Shown: one piece after another, positions 16,690 through 25,213 of the stretch
How the letters are laid out: each line of letters opens with the position of its first letter
How positions within the stretch are numbered: position 1 is the stretch's first letter
Assembly (NCBI GenBank): GCA_019359115.1
Contig: JAHHHW010000128.1
Coordinates: forward strand, 1-37,542
DNA: 37,542 bases
Source of the DNA: Pelatocladus maniniholoensis HA4357-MV3
GTDB taxonomy: Bacteria; Cyanobacteriota; Cyanobacteriia; Cyanobacteriales; Nostocaceae
Reading direction: 5' to 3'
The notes under the pieces: model-generated
The model's database searches: none
Told to the model about the DNA's origin: nothing
Seen by the model: only the letters and a program-made list of their open reading frames with translations
Program-made: the position numbers and the translations under genes

Positions 16690-18189
16690 ATGATTCCCAC
16701 CCATCCCGTCACTGTGGATGAACAGCCTCTACCAATTAATAATCAAATGATTCATCAGGACACTCGACCAGATAAGCCAGAAGAAGCTTGCGGTGTTTTC
16801 GGCATCTATGCACCAGAAGAAGATGTAGCCAAACTCACCTATTTTGGATTATATGCTCTTCAACACCGGGGACAAGAATCTGCGGGCATTGCTACTTTTG
16901 ATGGTGAACAAGTACATCTGCACAAAGACATGGGTTTAGTATCCCAGGTCTTCAACGAAGGAATTTTGAGCAATTTGCCTGGTCAGATAGGCGTTGGTCA
17001 TACTCGTTATTCCACCACAGGTTCGAGCCGAAAAGTTAATGCCCAGCCTGCTGTGGTCGATACTTGTTTAGGAAAACTTGCATTGTCACATAATGGCAAT
17101 TTAGTCAACACAATTGAGTTACGTGAACAGTTACTCCAGAACAACTGTAATTTGGTGACTACAACTGATTCCGAAATGATTGCTTTTGCGATCGCCCAAG
17201 AAATAGATGCAGGTCAAAATTGGCTAGAAGGTAGCATTAAAGCTTTTAATCGCCTCAGTGGAGCCTTTAGTCTAGTAATTGGTACACCTGCTGGTTTAAT
17301 GGGTGTTCGTGACTCCAATGGTATTCGTCCTTTAGTAATTGGTACTTTGAAAAGCGATCCAGTGCGTTATGTGCTTGCTTCTGAAACTTGCGGTTTAGAT
17401 ATCATTGGTGCCGAATACTTACGGGATGTGGAACCAGGTGAATTAGTCTGGATTACACAAGAGGGTTTGGCTTCCTACCACTGGAGTCCGCAGCAGCAAC
17501 GCAAGCTGTGTATCTTTGAAATGATTTACTTTGCTCGTCCCGATAGTGTCATGCACAACGAAAGCTTGTACACTTACCGGATGCGCTTAGGACGGCAATT
17601 AGCAACAGAATCACTTATTGACGCAGATATTGTCATTGGTGTTCCTGACTCTGGAATTCCTGCGGCCATTGGCTTTTCCCAAGCCTCTGGTATTTCTTAT
17701 GCTGAAGGACTGATTAAAAATCGCTACGTCGGACGTACATTTATCCAGCCTACTCAAACCATGCGCGAGTCAGGAATCCGTATGAAACTTAACCCCCTCA
17801 AAGATGTACTTAATGGTAAGCGAGTCATAATTGTCGATGACTCGATTGTACGGGGGACTACTAGTCGCAAACTTGTCAAAACCTTGCGTGAAGCTGGGGC
17901 TACAGAAGTACATATGCGAATTTCTTCACCGCCAGTAACTCACCCTTGCTTCTATGGCATTGATACCGATAGTCAAGATCAACTAATCGCAGCGACAAAA
18001 TCAGTAGCAGAAATTACCAAGCAACTAGAAGTAGATAGCCTTGCCTATCTTAGTTGGGAGGGAATGCTGATAGCAACAGGAGAAGATCCACAAACTTTTT
18101 GTTCTGCTTGCTTTACAGGAGATTACCCTGTCGGCATACCAGAGTCACTCAAGGCTTCTAAGTTAATGTTAGAGAAAGTAGTGATCTAA
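16690..18189 (+). CDS. purF: Amidophosphoribosyltransferase
   Basis: A 499-residue glutamine PRPP amidotransferase that commits PRPP to purine synthesis. A 33-residue propeptide precedes C34 in PEEACGVFGIY, the N-terminal nucleophile after processing. The glutaminase part contains LQHRGQESAGI and HNGNLVN. The PRTase site is VIIVDDSIVRGTTSRK. Cysteines in SETCGLD, HPCFYGID and FCSACFTG match the [4Fe-4S] ligands of the Bacillus-type enzyme, so an oxygen-sensitive cluster is likely. It lies 183 bases after purL, so co-transcription is possible but not certain. A strong terminator follows. Confidence 0.96.
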   Translation: MIPTHPVTVDEQPLPINNQMIHQDTRPDKPEEACGVFGIYAPEEDVAKLTYFGLYALQHRGQESAGIATFDGEQVHLHKDMGLVSQVFNEGILSNLPGQIGVGHTRYSTTGSSRKVNAQPAVVDTCLGKLALSHNGNLVNTIELREQLLQNNCNLVTTTDSEMIAFAIAQEIDAGQNWLEGSIKAFNRLSGAFSLVIGTPAGLMGVRDSNGIRPLVIGTLKSDPVRYVLASETCGLDIIGAEYLRDVEPGELVWITQEGLASYHWSPQQQRKLCIFEMIYFARPDSVMHNESLYTYRMRLGRQLATESLIDADIVIGVPDSGIPAAIGFSQASGISYAEGLIKNRYVGRTFIQPTQTMRESGIRMKLNPLKDVLNGKRVIIVDDSIVRGTTSRKLVKTLREAGATEVHMRISSPPVTHPCFYGIDTDSQDQLIAATKSVAEITKQLEVDSLAYLSWEGMLIATGEDPQTFCSACFTGDYPVGIPESLKASKLMLEKVVI

Positions 18190-18211
18190 TAAATTAGGTA
18201 AAAAATGTTTG

Positions 18212-18239
18212 AAGCACCTCAAACTTTGAGGTGCTTTTT
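18212..18239 (+). terminator. Rho-independent terminator after purF
   Basis: AGCACCTCA (18213-18221) pairs with TGAGGTGCT (18227-18235), and the stem extends inward by further A-T pairs. It is followed by TTTTT. It lies 23 bases beyond the purF stop. Confidence 0.9.
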
Positions 18240-18339
18240 GGTTAAATGACGACCTGTTAGGGAGCATCCCAATTTTTCAAACTTACCTGGCGACTATAAG
18301 TCACACGCCAGTCCCAGATTTTTTTGAGGTTAATTTCAG

Positions 18340-18825
18340 ATGTCACTTAAATACTCGGAATATCTTATACATACACACTGGATGAATCACGCCCTACAAT
18401 TGGCACAAATAGCTGGAGAAACAGGAGAGGTACCCGTTGGAGCTGTTATTATTAATTCATCAGGCAACTTGATTGCTGAAGGTGAAAATCGTAAAGAACG
18501 CGACCAAAACCCAACAGCCCATGCAGAAATCCTTGCCCTGAAAGCAGCAGCTAGCAAGTTACAAACTTGGCGTCTGAACCAATGTACTCTCTATGTTACT
18601 CTCGAACCTTGTCCGATGTGTGCAGGTGCAATTGTCCAAGCCCGTGTTGGACTTCTTGTCTATGGCGTGGACGACCCAAAAACTGGCGCTATTCGTACTG
18701 TTGTTAATATCCCCGATAGTGCGGCTTCTAATCACCGTCTGCGTGTCATTGGAGGCATTTTGGAAACTGCTTGTCGTCAGCAGTTACAAATGTGGTTTGC
18801 AAATCGGCGACATCGCACCGAATAA
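18340..18825 (+). CDS. tadA: tRNA-specific adenosine deaminase
   Basis: A 161-residue zinc deaminase that converts adenosine to inosine at the wobble position of tRNA-Arg(ACG). The active site is complete: H61 and E63 in NPTAHAEILALKAA, and C91 and C94 in LEPCPMCAGAIVQ. The VYGVDDPKTGA segment and the C-terminal basic helix (QLQMWFANRR) are typical of TadA rather than other cytidine deaminase-fold enzymes. Length is normal. It begins 150 bases after the purF terminator, so it is its own unit, perhaps with the acyltransferase 115 bases downstream. Confidence 0.92.
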   Translation: MSLKYSEYLIHTHWMNHALQLAQIAGETGEVPVGAVIINSSGNLIAEGENRKERDQNPTAHAEILALKAAASKLQTWRLNQCTLYVTLEPCPMCAGAIVQARVGLLVYGVDDPKTGAIRTVVNIPDSAASNHRLRVIGGILETACRQQLQMWFANRRHRTE

Positions 18826-18940
18826 CGGACAGAGGTAAAACTGTCCAGCTGGTGCAACACAACTCTAGGAAGAAAATCTACGGTGTATCTAATTCCTATT
18901 TTTATTGCTTTTCTAACCTACAGTCAGTTGCCCCGTCATC

Positions 18941-19717
18941 ATGGAACTTCATTCTTGCGACGATCAAATCTGCCACGGAAAACTAGCCCAGACTCCAGTC
19001 AATAGTGAGACGGCAATTTCTACTAAGACCTCATGGTTATCTCCTTGGTTAACCCCTCTGGCGTATTTGTTGGGAGGTCATCTTCTACCTTTATTTTTTG
19101 GACAAATTAGAATTACTGGACAAGAAAATATCCCCACAACAGGACCTGTGATTCTTGCTCCTACCCATCGCGCTCGGTGGGATTCATTATTGTTACCCTA
19201 CGCCAGTGGTCGTTGTGTCACAGGTCGGGATTTGCGATTTATGGTGACTATTGATGAATGTCAAGGTTTGCAGGGTTGGTTTGTGCGGCGCTTGGGAGGG
19301 TTTCCTGTAGATCCTCAACACCCATCAATTACTACTCTTCGCTATGCAGTGGAATTACTTCAGCGTGGAGAAATGTTGGTTATTTATCCTGAAGGCAATA
19401 TTTTTCGTGATGGTGAACTTCATCCTCTCAAGTCTGGAATTGCTCGTTTAGCTTTAACTGCTGAATCTACTGACCCAGATTTAGGAGTCAAAATTTTGCC
19501 CGTTGGTATCGACTATAGTCAACCTTATCCTGATTGGGGTACTGATGTTAGCATTAACATCGGATCTGTCATTCAAGTAGCAGATTATATCAAGGGTTCT
19601 GTAAAACAAGATGCTAAACGTCTGACAATTGATTTAGCAAATGCACTTGAACAATTAAGTCATCATGAATCAACAATTAATACTCATGCGTTTGCAGAAA
19701 TGCCAAATTGTAATTAG
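18941..19717 (+). CDS. 1-acylglycerol-3-phosphate acyltransferase (PlsC family)
   Basis: A 258-residue membrane-associated acyltransferase. Motif I is HRARWD (H76 to D81, the HX4D catalytic pair). RRLGGFPVD is motif II, and VIYPEGNIFRDGELHPLKSG carries motif III (YPEGN 149-153). Hydrophobic residues 33-56 could anchor it in the membrane. The family transfers an acyl chain to the sn-2 position of lysophosphatidate in glycerolipid synthesis; cyanobacteria have several paralogues, and this one may have another acceptor. The first 30 residues are not conserved-looking, so a later start is possible. A TTTGTCA/CAATGAC repeat follows the stop codon. Confidence 0.85.
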   Translation: MELHSCDDQICHGKLAQTPVNSETAISTKTSWLSPWLTPLAYLLGGHLLPLFFGQIRITGQENIPTTGPVILAPTHRARWDSLLLPYASGRCVTGRDLRFMVTIDECQGLQGWFVRRLGGFPVDPQHPSITTLRYAVELLQRGEMLVIYPEGNIFRDGELHPLKSGIARLALTAESTDPDLGVKILPVGIDYSQPYPDWGTDVSINIGSVIQVADYIKGSVKQDAKRLTIDLANALEQLSHHESTINTHAFAEMPNCN

Positions 19718-19767
19718 TCATTTGTCTTTTGTCATTTGTCATTTGCGATCAATACAATGACCAATGA

Positions 19768-21870
19768 CTAAATTCCTAAAATTAATTCCCAGCTATTGAG
19801 TTTCCCTATATCTTGTAGTGCGTAGTCAATTACCCATAACTGCCAACGTCCTCTGGCTGGTAAAGATAATAACTGTCTCAGGATTGGATGCGATCGCACG
19901 GTGTAAGTTGCTTGCAGTTGACTGCGACGACCTAAAGTGCGGCTTTGCAATAATACTAGGTGATTATTGGGCGCTATCAAGTAAATTTCTAAATCACCCA
20001 AAAAATCATGGGTAATGTTGACATTGATTTGAATATCTTTGACTAGGCTAGAATCAGATATCGCGATCGCACTTTTGATTCCCTGTTTGTCATTGTCTGG
20101 AATCGCGACTTTGTTGTTATTCTCTCCTCTGACAAGCCCAGTAGTGGTTAATGTGGCTGTACGAAGTTTTTGGGCTACTTGTACCGCCCGTAAAGCATTT
20201 ACCTTTCCATAACCAAACCATTGCGAATGGCCATTCTCGTCATAAGTGCCATAACGCATCTTCAATTGGGGATCTGGCTCCAGGTCAACAATTTTATCGG
20301 CGGTTTCTTCTAGAATACGTTTGACTTCTTGGGCGCTTAAGTCTGGATTCACTGACAAAATCAATGCTGCTACACCTGCAACTACGGGGGTAGCACTGGA
20401 AGTTCCACCAAAATTGCTAGTAAAATCGCCTGGGTTGTACCCAGCAGCCCCTACTTGGTCTGTTGTTAATATTCCTCGTCCAGATAATGGGGTGGCGATG
20501 CTTGGTTGAGTATAAACATAACCTTGGTCTTGAAACCACATTCCTGGTAAAGCATTGTTACTAGGCGCACACACAGAAATATTAGTTCCCCAATTACTAT
20601 AAGCGGCTTTTTTATTCAAACTCGTGGAAGCAGAAATCGCAATCACATCAGGATGTACCGCAAAACCACTGAGCCACTTAGTATTTCCTTTAACCAAATC
20701 TTTTTGCCATCCTTGCTCATTCACAGTACCGCTTACCGGACGGTTGGCATTACCTGCGGAAAAGAAAATTACACAACCTTTGCCATTACGTCCTTGAGTG
20801 GCAGCACGGGTAATAACGGCGCGTTGGCGTAAGGAAAGGGGAAAGTAAACAGCCGAGGCTCCCCAACTACAAGAAATTATACTGGCTCCCTTGTCAATCG
20901 CCCAATTAAAAATTTCTTCGATTGACTGATCATCTAAAAACCCTGGACTCCGAATTGGCATAAAAGCACAACCAGGGGCAACCCCAGCAATCCCTGTACC
21001 ATTTTCTTCTGCTATGATTATGCCTGCACAAGCTGTACCGTGACTAGCTTCTTTTTCCTTTGGCAAAGGTAAAAAATCGTTTTCTTTTAAGTCTCTAGGG
21101 GCAACAATTTTGCCACTACCTTGAAAATCTGGATGATTTAAATCAAAAGAATCATCCACCACCGCCACGACAACCGAACGAATACCGCGAGTGATATCCC
21201 AGGCTTGTTCCACAGCAATATGAGAAGCATTTGCTAACTGATTACCGCCGTTGTGGTTAAGATACCATTGCTGCGGGTAGAGGGGATCACGAGGTTGATA
21301 ATGGGGTTGCTGATCCGTGATGATGTTGGGTTCAGCAACTACAACTTCTGGTAATGAAATTAATTGATTAGAAATTTTAATAGGGTTTGCCTGTGCTTGT
21401 TCACCGACAATGAAAACAAAAGTATTGGGAAGATTAGGAACCGATTTTTGCTGGACTAAGCCAAATTTGGTGGCGATCGCGTTCATTGTGGCGCTATCTA
21501 CCCAAGCAGCAAATTGAATGGTGATTTGGTCACTCAGATAAACTTTGGTGCTAGGACTATCTTTGATTTGATAAACATGACTAGCAAAAGCCACATTGTT
21601 AGAGTCCCGCGCGACGGACATCGCTCCTTCTAACTGGGAAGGTGGAACGGTGAATAAGGCTAGCTGTGCTGTAGGAATATTACCACGCCAATTGCCCCAA
21701 TTTGCCTGAGATAATACTAGGGGTGAGAGATCATCATGAGGACGGACGGTGAAGCGATCGCTCACCTTTTCTAAGATTAATTCTTCACCACCACGTTGTA
21801 AGATAAATCCCTGGCTACTTGCAGGTATTTCTGTGGGAGGATAATCAGAGGAATTTAGGCGATCGTTCAT
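19768..21870 (-). CDS. prcA: Subtilisin-like serine protease with P domain (PrcA-like)
   Basis: A 700-residue S8 peptidase. The catalytic triad is D239 (VVAVVDDSFDLNHPDF), H277 (SHGTACAGI) and S491 (FGGTSSATPVVAGVAAL), with oxyanion N374 (FFSAGNAN). The C-terminal 130 residues, from about 570, form a P/homo-B domain (VNITHDFLGDLEIYLIAP, then WELILGI), as in kexin-like proteases. There is no signal peptide, so it is probably cytoplasmic. This architecture and size match PrcA, the calcium-dependent protease of Anabaena, which was first found as a Ca2+-stimulated activity; I give the symbol on that basis. Residues 1-200 form a long N-terminal region that may be inhibitory. Single gene. Confidence 0.85.
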   Translation of the reverse strand: MNDRLNSSDYPPTEIPASSQGFILQRGGEELILEKVSDRFTVRPHDDLSPLVLSQANWGNWRGNIPTAQLALFTVPPSQLEGAMSVARDSNNVAFASHVYQIKDSPSTKVYLSDQITIQFAAWVDSATMNAIATKFGLVQQKSVPNLPNTFVFIVGEQAQANPIKISNQLISLPEVVVAEPNIITDQQPHYQPRDPLYPQQWYLNHNGGNQLANASHIAVEQAWDITRGIRSVVVAVVDDSFDLNHPDFQGSGKIVAPRDLKENDFLPLPKEKEASHGTACAGIIIAEENGTGIAGVAPGCAFMPIRSPGFLDDQSIEEIFNWAIDKGASIISCSWGASAVYFPLSLRQRAVITRAATQGRNGKGCVIFFSAGNANRPVSGTVNEQGWQKDLVKGNTKWLSGFAVHPDVIAISASTSLNKKAAYSNWGTNISVCAPSNNALPGMWFQDQGYVYTQPSIATPLSGRGILTTDQVGAAGYNPGDFTSNFGGTSSATPVVAGVAALILSVNPDLSAQEVKRILEETADKIVDLEPDPQLKMRYGTYDENGHSQWFGYGKVNALRAVQVAQKLRTATLTTTGLVRGENNNKVAIPDNDKQGIKSAIAISDSSLVKDIQINVNITHDFLGDLEIYLIAPNNHLVLLQSRTLGRRSQLQATYTVRSHPILRQLLSLPARGRWQLWVIDYALQDIGKLNSWELILGI

Positions 21871-22224
21871 AGCAGTGATTTAAGCTACTGTAAAAAAGCA
21901 ATGGGAACATGATTTCACCGATTTTCGTTTTAGATCGGAGAAACTATATTCGGTCTCGTGACCATCGTACCTTTTGCAATATGTGGGAAAAGGCTAAAGA
22001 GTAAAGGGGAAAGGGATTGTTAAAATTCATTTTTGAAAAAAATAATCCTTTGTCCCTTATCCTCACTTCTTGAAGGAAGTGAAGATCCTAAGTTCCTCCT
22101 TACCCTTCTCACCCACTTCTGTAAGCAGTTTATTATGTGGCTTTGTTTTGTTAAAGTCCAAAACAAAGTTAAGATACCCGAAGTTTCTATCCTTTTTTAT
22201 TGAGTTGTTGCATAAATTTATCCC

Positions 22225-22836
22225 ATGAAGTCTTTAGCTAATGTTCCCTTAATTCGCTTCACTTCTTTATCAGTCATAACAGCCCTCAGTCTGCTGTTAC
22301 CTGTTCATGCTCAACAAGCACAGATTATAAATATCCCTAACCAAGCACAACCTATTGACCCCAATAATCCTAATAACTTGCGTCCAACAGCCCAAAATAA
22401 TAGCATTTTAAGCGTTGATGGTGGCAAGCGGTTAATGTCAGAGGCAGGTCAAGCTGTCAATTCCCAAAACTATGATGCAGCTGCTAAGAAACTTCAGGAA
22501 GCCAGATCAGTTTTTAATCAGCTATCGAATTTTTATCAAGAACTCAATTCCAGCTTTTCTGGAATTGACAATAGAGTCGCTGATTCCCAACGTAAAATGG
22601 CACTAGAAACTGCACAATTGCGTGATGAAGCCACTTATCAACTAGCATTAGTACATCGAGCGCAAAATAAACCGGAATTAGCAGTTCCTTTACTAGTTCA
22701 AATTATCAAGAGTCAAAACCCCACACGAGACTTAGGTAAGAAAGCTTATCAGCAACTATTGGAGTTGGGTTTTGTCAATGCACCTTCCTCCACAGGAGGA
22801 AACAACACCTCTTCTTCGCCTCAGCCAAAAAAATAA
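22225..22836 (+). CDS. Exported helical protein, TPR-like
   Basis: A 203-residue protein with a clear signal peptide: basic start, hydrophobic LSVITALSLLLPVHA, likely cleavage after VHA (about residue 29). A proline/asparagine-rich linker (IDPNNPNNLRPTAQNN) follows. Residues 65-185 are helical with a TPR-like pattern (AGQAVNSQNYDAAAKKLQEARSVFNQL, then ATYQLALVHRAQNKPELAVPLLVQII). The tail is Ser/Asn/Pro-rich. I do not recognise a named family. It is likely periplasmic, perhaps a scaffold for other envelope proteins. A good terminator follows. Confidence 0.72.
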   Translation: MKSLANVPLIRFTSLSVITALSLLLPVHAQQAQIINIPNQAQPIDPNNPNNLRPTAQNNSILSVDGGKRLMSEAGQAVNSQNYDAAAKKLQEARSVFNQLSNFYQELNSSFSGIDNRVADSQRKMALETAQLRDEATYQLALVHRAQNKPELAVPLLVQIIKSQNPTRDLGKKAYQQLLELGFVNAPSSTGGNNTSSSPQPKK

Positions 22837-22873
22837 TTAAAAAATAATATTTACCATAAGTTCATCCAATAGA

Positions 22874-22900
22874 CCGCCGCCATCAGGTGAGCGGATTTTT
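22874..22900 (+). terminator. Rho-independent terminator after the exported TPR-like gene
   Basis: CCGCCGCC (22874-22881) pairs with GGTGAGCGG (22886-22894) around an ATCA loop, with one bulged A and one G-U, followed by ATTTTT. It separates this gene from the structured RNA downstream. Confidence 0.8.
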
Positions 22901-23030
22901 GAATGTCTATCTAAACTCCAGATATATATCTTGGTTTGTGAATAGTATTTATACTCAGGTTCCAGAACTCTCAGATTGGCAATGTCTTAGCCTCATTGTT
23001 GATAATAATATATAAAGAAGTTTGATTTAG

Positions 23031-23471
23031 GAATCGCGGTCAACAACCCAAGTCTAAAGACATTGGGCTAAAGCGCCTAAGAATTAGACAATAGTTGACC
23101 AGACTAAGTACCTTGCGTACTACGTTATTGGCAAGAGTTAAAGACCTACCAGGGAATGCGTAGCCAGTTCCTTGCTCTAGAACCAAAGGATTAAACAGAT
23201 TTATTGGGTTAAGCCAGTGTTCTTTGGATAGTACCGACCAATAACATTGTCTAGGCTAACATTACTCCCGCAAGGGAAGGCTCTTAGGGGCAAAACCGTT
23301 ATGCGTACAGAGTTGCGAGATTTGAAATGGTAATTGTCCCATTGAAAGTGCATTACAAAAGCACACCAAATTAAGTAATTCCCGTGTAATGGATTTAAGG
23401 CGGTTAAAACCGCACGTGTCGTTTCCCTCTCAGCCCTTAAGGGACTGAGTTTCCCACATTCCGCGAGGTCT
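23031..23471 (+). ncRNA. Large structured RNA ahead of bolA (candidate HEARO/omega RNA)
   Basis: No ORF of note, but dense perfect or near-perfect hairpins in one direction. GGTCAAC/GTTGACC (23038-23044 with 23094-23100) encloses CCCAAGTC-TAAA-GAC-A-TTGGG (23047-23067). Then AGTAC/GTACT (23107-23121), TTATTGG (23125-23131, repeated at 23201-23207) with CCAATAA (23238-23244), CCAAAG/CTTTGG (23183-23188, 23222-23227), TCCC-GCAA-GGGA near 23266, GTGC/GCAC (23347-23364), GCGG/CCGC (23400-23413), and CTCAGCCC-TTAA-GGG-A-CTGAG (23429-23449). The end, TTTCCCACATTCCGCGAGG then TCTT, abuts the bolA ATG. From memory, this 3' end resembles HEARO RNAs, the guide RNAs of IscB/IsrB transposon nucleases, here without any IscB gene. 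The alternative is a bolA leader of another class. Confidence 0.5.
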
Positions 23472-23472
23472 T

Positions 23473-23727
23473 ATGATTAGTCCGCAACAGATTGAGGAAA
23501 TGATCAAGGCGGAACTGCCCGATGCCCAAGTTCAAGTACAAGACTTGACTGGTGGTGGTGATCACTACCAGGTGACAGTAGTTTCATCGCAGTTCGCAGG
23601 TAAAGGATTGGTGCAGCAACACCAGTTAATTTATAGGGCTTTAGGACAAGCTATGTCCAGCGAAGCAATCCATGCTTTAGCACTAAAAACGTATACTCCC
23701 GAAACATTTGCTAGTAATAGTCCATAG
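23473..23727 (+). CDS. bolA: BolA family protein
   Basis: An 84-residue BolA-like protein: [22 protein letters not shown], then [31 protein letters not shown], with the conserved DGDHY-type motif here as GGGDHY and the RHQ-type helix as [10 protein letters not shown]. BolA proteins bind CGFS glutaredoxins and share a [2Fe-2S] cluster through a conserved histidine. The glutaredoxin gene lies 104 bases downstream on the same strand, separated by a heptamer repeat, which strongly supports partnership. The start codon directly abuts the 3' end of the structured RNA; no standard GGAG site is obvious, although GCGAGG at 23463-23468 could serve. Confidence 0.93.
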   Translation: MISPQQIEEMIKAELPDAQVQVQDLTGGGDHYQVTVVSSQFAGKGLVQQHQLIYRALGQAMSSEAIHALALKTYTPETFASNSP

Positions 23728-23750
23728 TCATTTGTCATTTGTTCCAAGTA

Positions 23751-23805
23751 AATGACCAATGACCAATGACCAATGACCAATGACCAATGACCAATGACCA
23801 ATGAC
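23751..23805. repeat. AATGACC heptamer tandem repeat, about eight units
   Basis: Nearly eight perfect units of AATGACC fill the spacer between bolA and grxD. TTTGTCATTTG just upstream (23727-23741) is complementary to the unit, so the transcript can fold back. Same family as 5266-5293 and 19719-19768. Confidence 0.9.
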
Positions 23806-23831
23806 AACTAGAGAGTAGGAACACAAAAATC

Positions 23832-24155
23832 ATGACACCTGAACTTCAAGAACGTATTGACAGTTTACTCAAAGAAAACAAAATTTTGGTTTTTATGAAG
23901 GGAACCAAATTAATGCCCATGTGTGGTTTTTCCAACAATGTTGTGCAGATTTTGAACACATTAGGAGTTCCCTTTGAAACTGTTAATATTTTGGACGACA
24001 ACGAACTTCGTCAAGGAATAAAAGAATATTCCAACTGGCCAACAATTCCCCAAGTCTATATCAACGGGGAATTTGTCGGTGGTTCAGACATCTTGATTGA
24101 ACTTTATCAAAAAGGTGAATTGCAGCAAAAGGTAGAAGTCGCTTTAGCTTCTTAG
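23832..24155 (+). CDS. grxD: Monothiol glutaredoxin (Grx4/GrxD type)
   Basis: A 107-residue CGFS glutaredoxin. The active site is [16 protein letters not shown] (C33 or nearby), glutathione is bound through [19 protein letters not shown], and KGTK precedes the active site as in the whole family. These proteins carry a [2Fe-2S] cluster as homodimers, or with BolA as heterodimers, and serve in iron-sulfur cluster transfer and iron sensing. The bolA gene is immediately upstream on the same strand. ATG start; length typical of the single-domain class. A symmetrical terminator stands between it and the convergent next gene. Confidence 0.95.
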   Translation: MTPELQERIDSLLKENKILVFMKGTKLMPMCGFSNNVVQILNTLGVPFETVNILDDNELRQGIKEYSNWPTIPQVYINGEFVGGSDILIELYQKGELQQKVEVALAS

Positions 24156-24235
24156 TCATTGATTGGTGGTGAGTGGTTAGTACGGCCGTTCGCTGTCCCC
24201 AATACCCAAACCGTGATCCCCGATCCCTAATTACC

Positions 24236-24279
24236 AAAAATCCCCCCTGTCGAAAAGCTAAAACGTCACAGGGGGGATT
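24236..24279 (-). terminator. Strong hairpin terminator between convergent genes
   Basis: AATCCCCCCTGT (24239-24250) pairs perfectly over 12 bp with ACAGGGGGGATT (24268-24279). Read leftward, the stem ends in TTTTT (24240-24236), so it best serves the minus-strand DUF6761-type gene; it would also block read-through from grxD. Confidence 0.8.
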
Positions 24280-24399
24280 CATAAGTAAAAAAATAAAAAA
24301 TCTCCAAATTTTACACCACTACCATCATTGACGGGGATAGACAACGTGCTATAATTGTCTGCGTCAATCAGGAGTGATCATCTTGTGACTGGTCAAAAG

Positions 24400-24651
24400 T
24401 CACCTGTAGTAATCTGGCTCTGGTTCTGGTAATATCATTGTGAAATTCGATACATCGTATAAATAGCGGGTAGCTTCCTCCTCTAAGCGATGGATCAAAT
24501 ATGGCTCAATGGCGTTACCATGTCGCAGCGCGGCTAGATAACCATCCAAATACATCCGCATATCATCAGTCCGATAACCGCGATTCCATAACTCGACGAA
24601 GGCGTCGGTTAGTCTTTGGTAATAGCGGATGGTTTGTGTGTCTTGGAGCAT
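24400..24651 (-). CDS. Small conserved cyanobacterial protein (DUF6761-like)
   Basis: An 83-residue protein beginning MLQDTQTIRYYQRLTDAFVELW and containing GYRTDDMRMYLDGYLAALRHGN and EPYLIHRLEEEATRYLYD. It is strikingly conserved among cyanobacteria and, as I recall, is annotated DUF6761; function unknown. It is acidic, helical and soluble. I start at the ATG at 24651, where the conserved block begins; the frame is open 15 codons further to a TTG, but that part does not look conserved. A perfect inverted repeat lies about 47-69 bases upstream of the start. Confidence 0.75.
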   Translation of the reverse strand: MLQDTQTIRYYQRLTDAFVELWNRGYRTDDMRMYLDGYLAALRHGNAIEPYLIHRLEEEATRYLYDVSNFTMILPEPEPDYYR

Positions 24652-24697
24652 ACTGCTGTAAAAATCTCTTTGGAATGAGAATTGTAAATTATTCAAG

Positions 24698-24720
24698 CTG
24701 AAATGTGAAGTACATTTCAG
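24698..24720. promoter_or_regulatory. Perfect 9-bp inverted repeat upstream of DUF6761-like gene
   Basis: CTGAAATGT (24698-24706) and ACATTTCAG (24712-24720) are exact inverse copies with a 5-base spacer. It lies in the leader or promoter region of the minus-strand gene, in a 560-base spacer (24652-25213) that otherwise shows only AT-rich sequence and no gene. It could be an operator or an RNA hairpin. Confidence 0.45.
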
Positions 24721-25213
24721 TTTGACATCTATTTAAAATCCCTATCTTCTGCTATGGGGAGTACCCTTGCATGAGTTACAACCTAAACTGATCCTATTCC
24801 AGAAAAACATGATTTTGATGTGTTGGTAAGTTATTGTTATATTTTGCTCTCACAACAACATCGTCTTCATATTTGTTGACGCAATTGGTGGTTGTTTGTG
24901 CCTGGTAGCATCTGTTTTAATTAAATAGATGGGATATGTCATTGGTTATAAACAAGTTAGCACAATTGCTTTTTTGGTAAATAACACCCTATATTTGGAA
25001 CGGAATACTTAACTAAAAAAATATTTAGTAATTATAACAAAAATTTAATAATGTTGCCAATTCGTTTCTGGATAAGGCTTTTGATGAAATTTATTGCCAC
25101 ACTGTGCATGAGTAAATTAAAAATTATTAGTAATTGAAGTAGCAAGGGTTACAAAACCTAAGACATAGGCTTTGTTACTTTGAAAGTCATGCACGCTAAG
25201 GGGTCTTGCCACC

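Noticed and set aside
23031-23471. Group I or group II intron as an explanation of the structured RNA
   Set aside because: No domain V (GAGCCGUAUG-type) or GUGYG 5' end was found for group II, and no P3/P7 core for group I. The region also does not interrupt a gene.
23031-23471. RNase P RNA, tmRNA or 6S RNA
   Set aside because: The conserved cores I know for these (for example the tmRNA tag reading frame, or the P4 region of rnpB) are absent.
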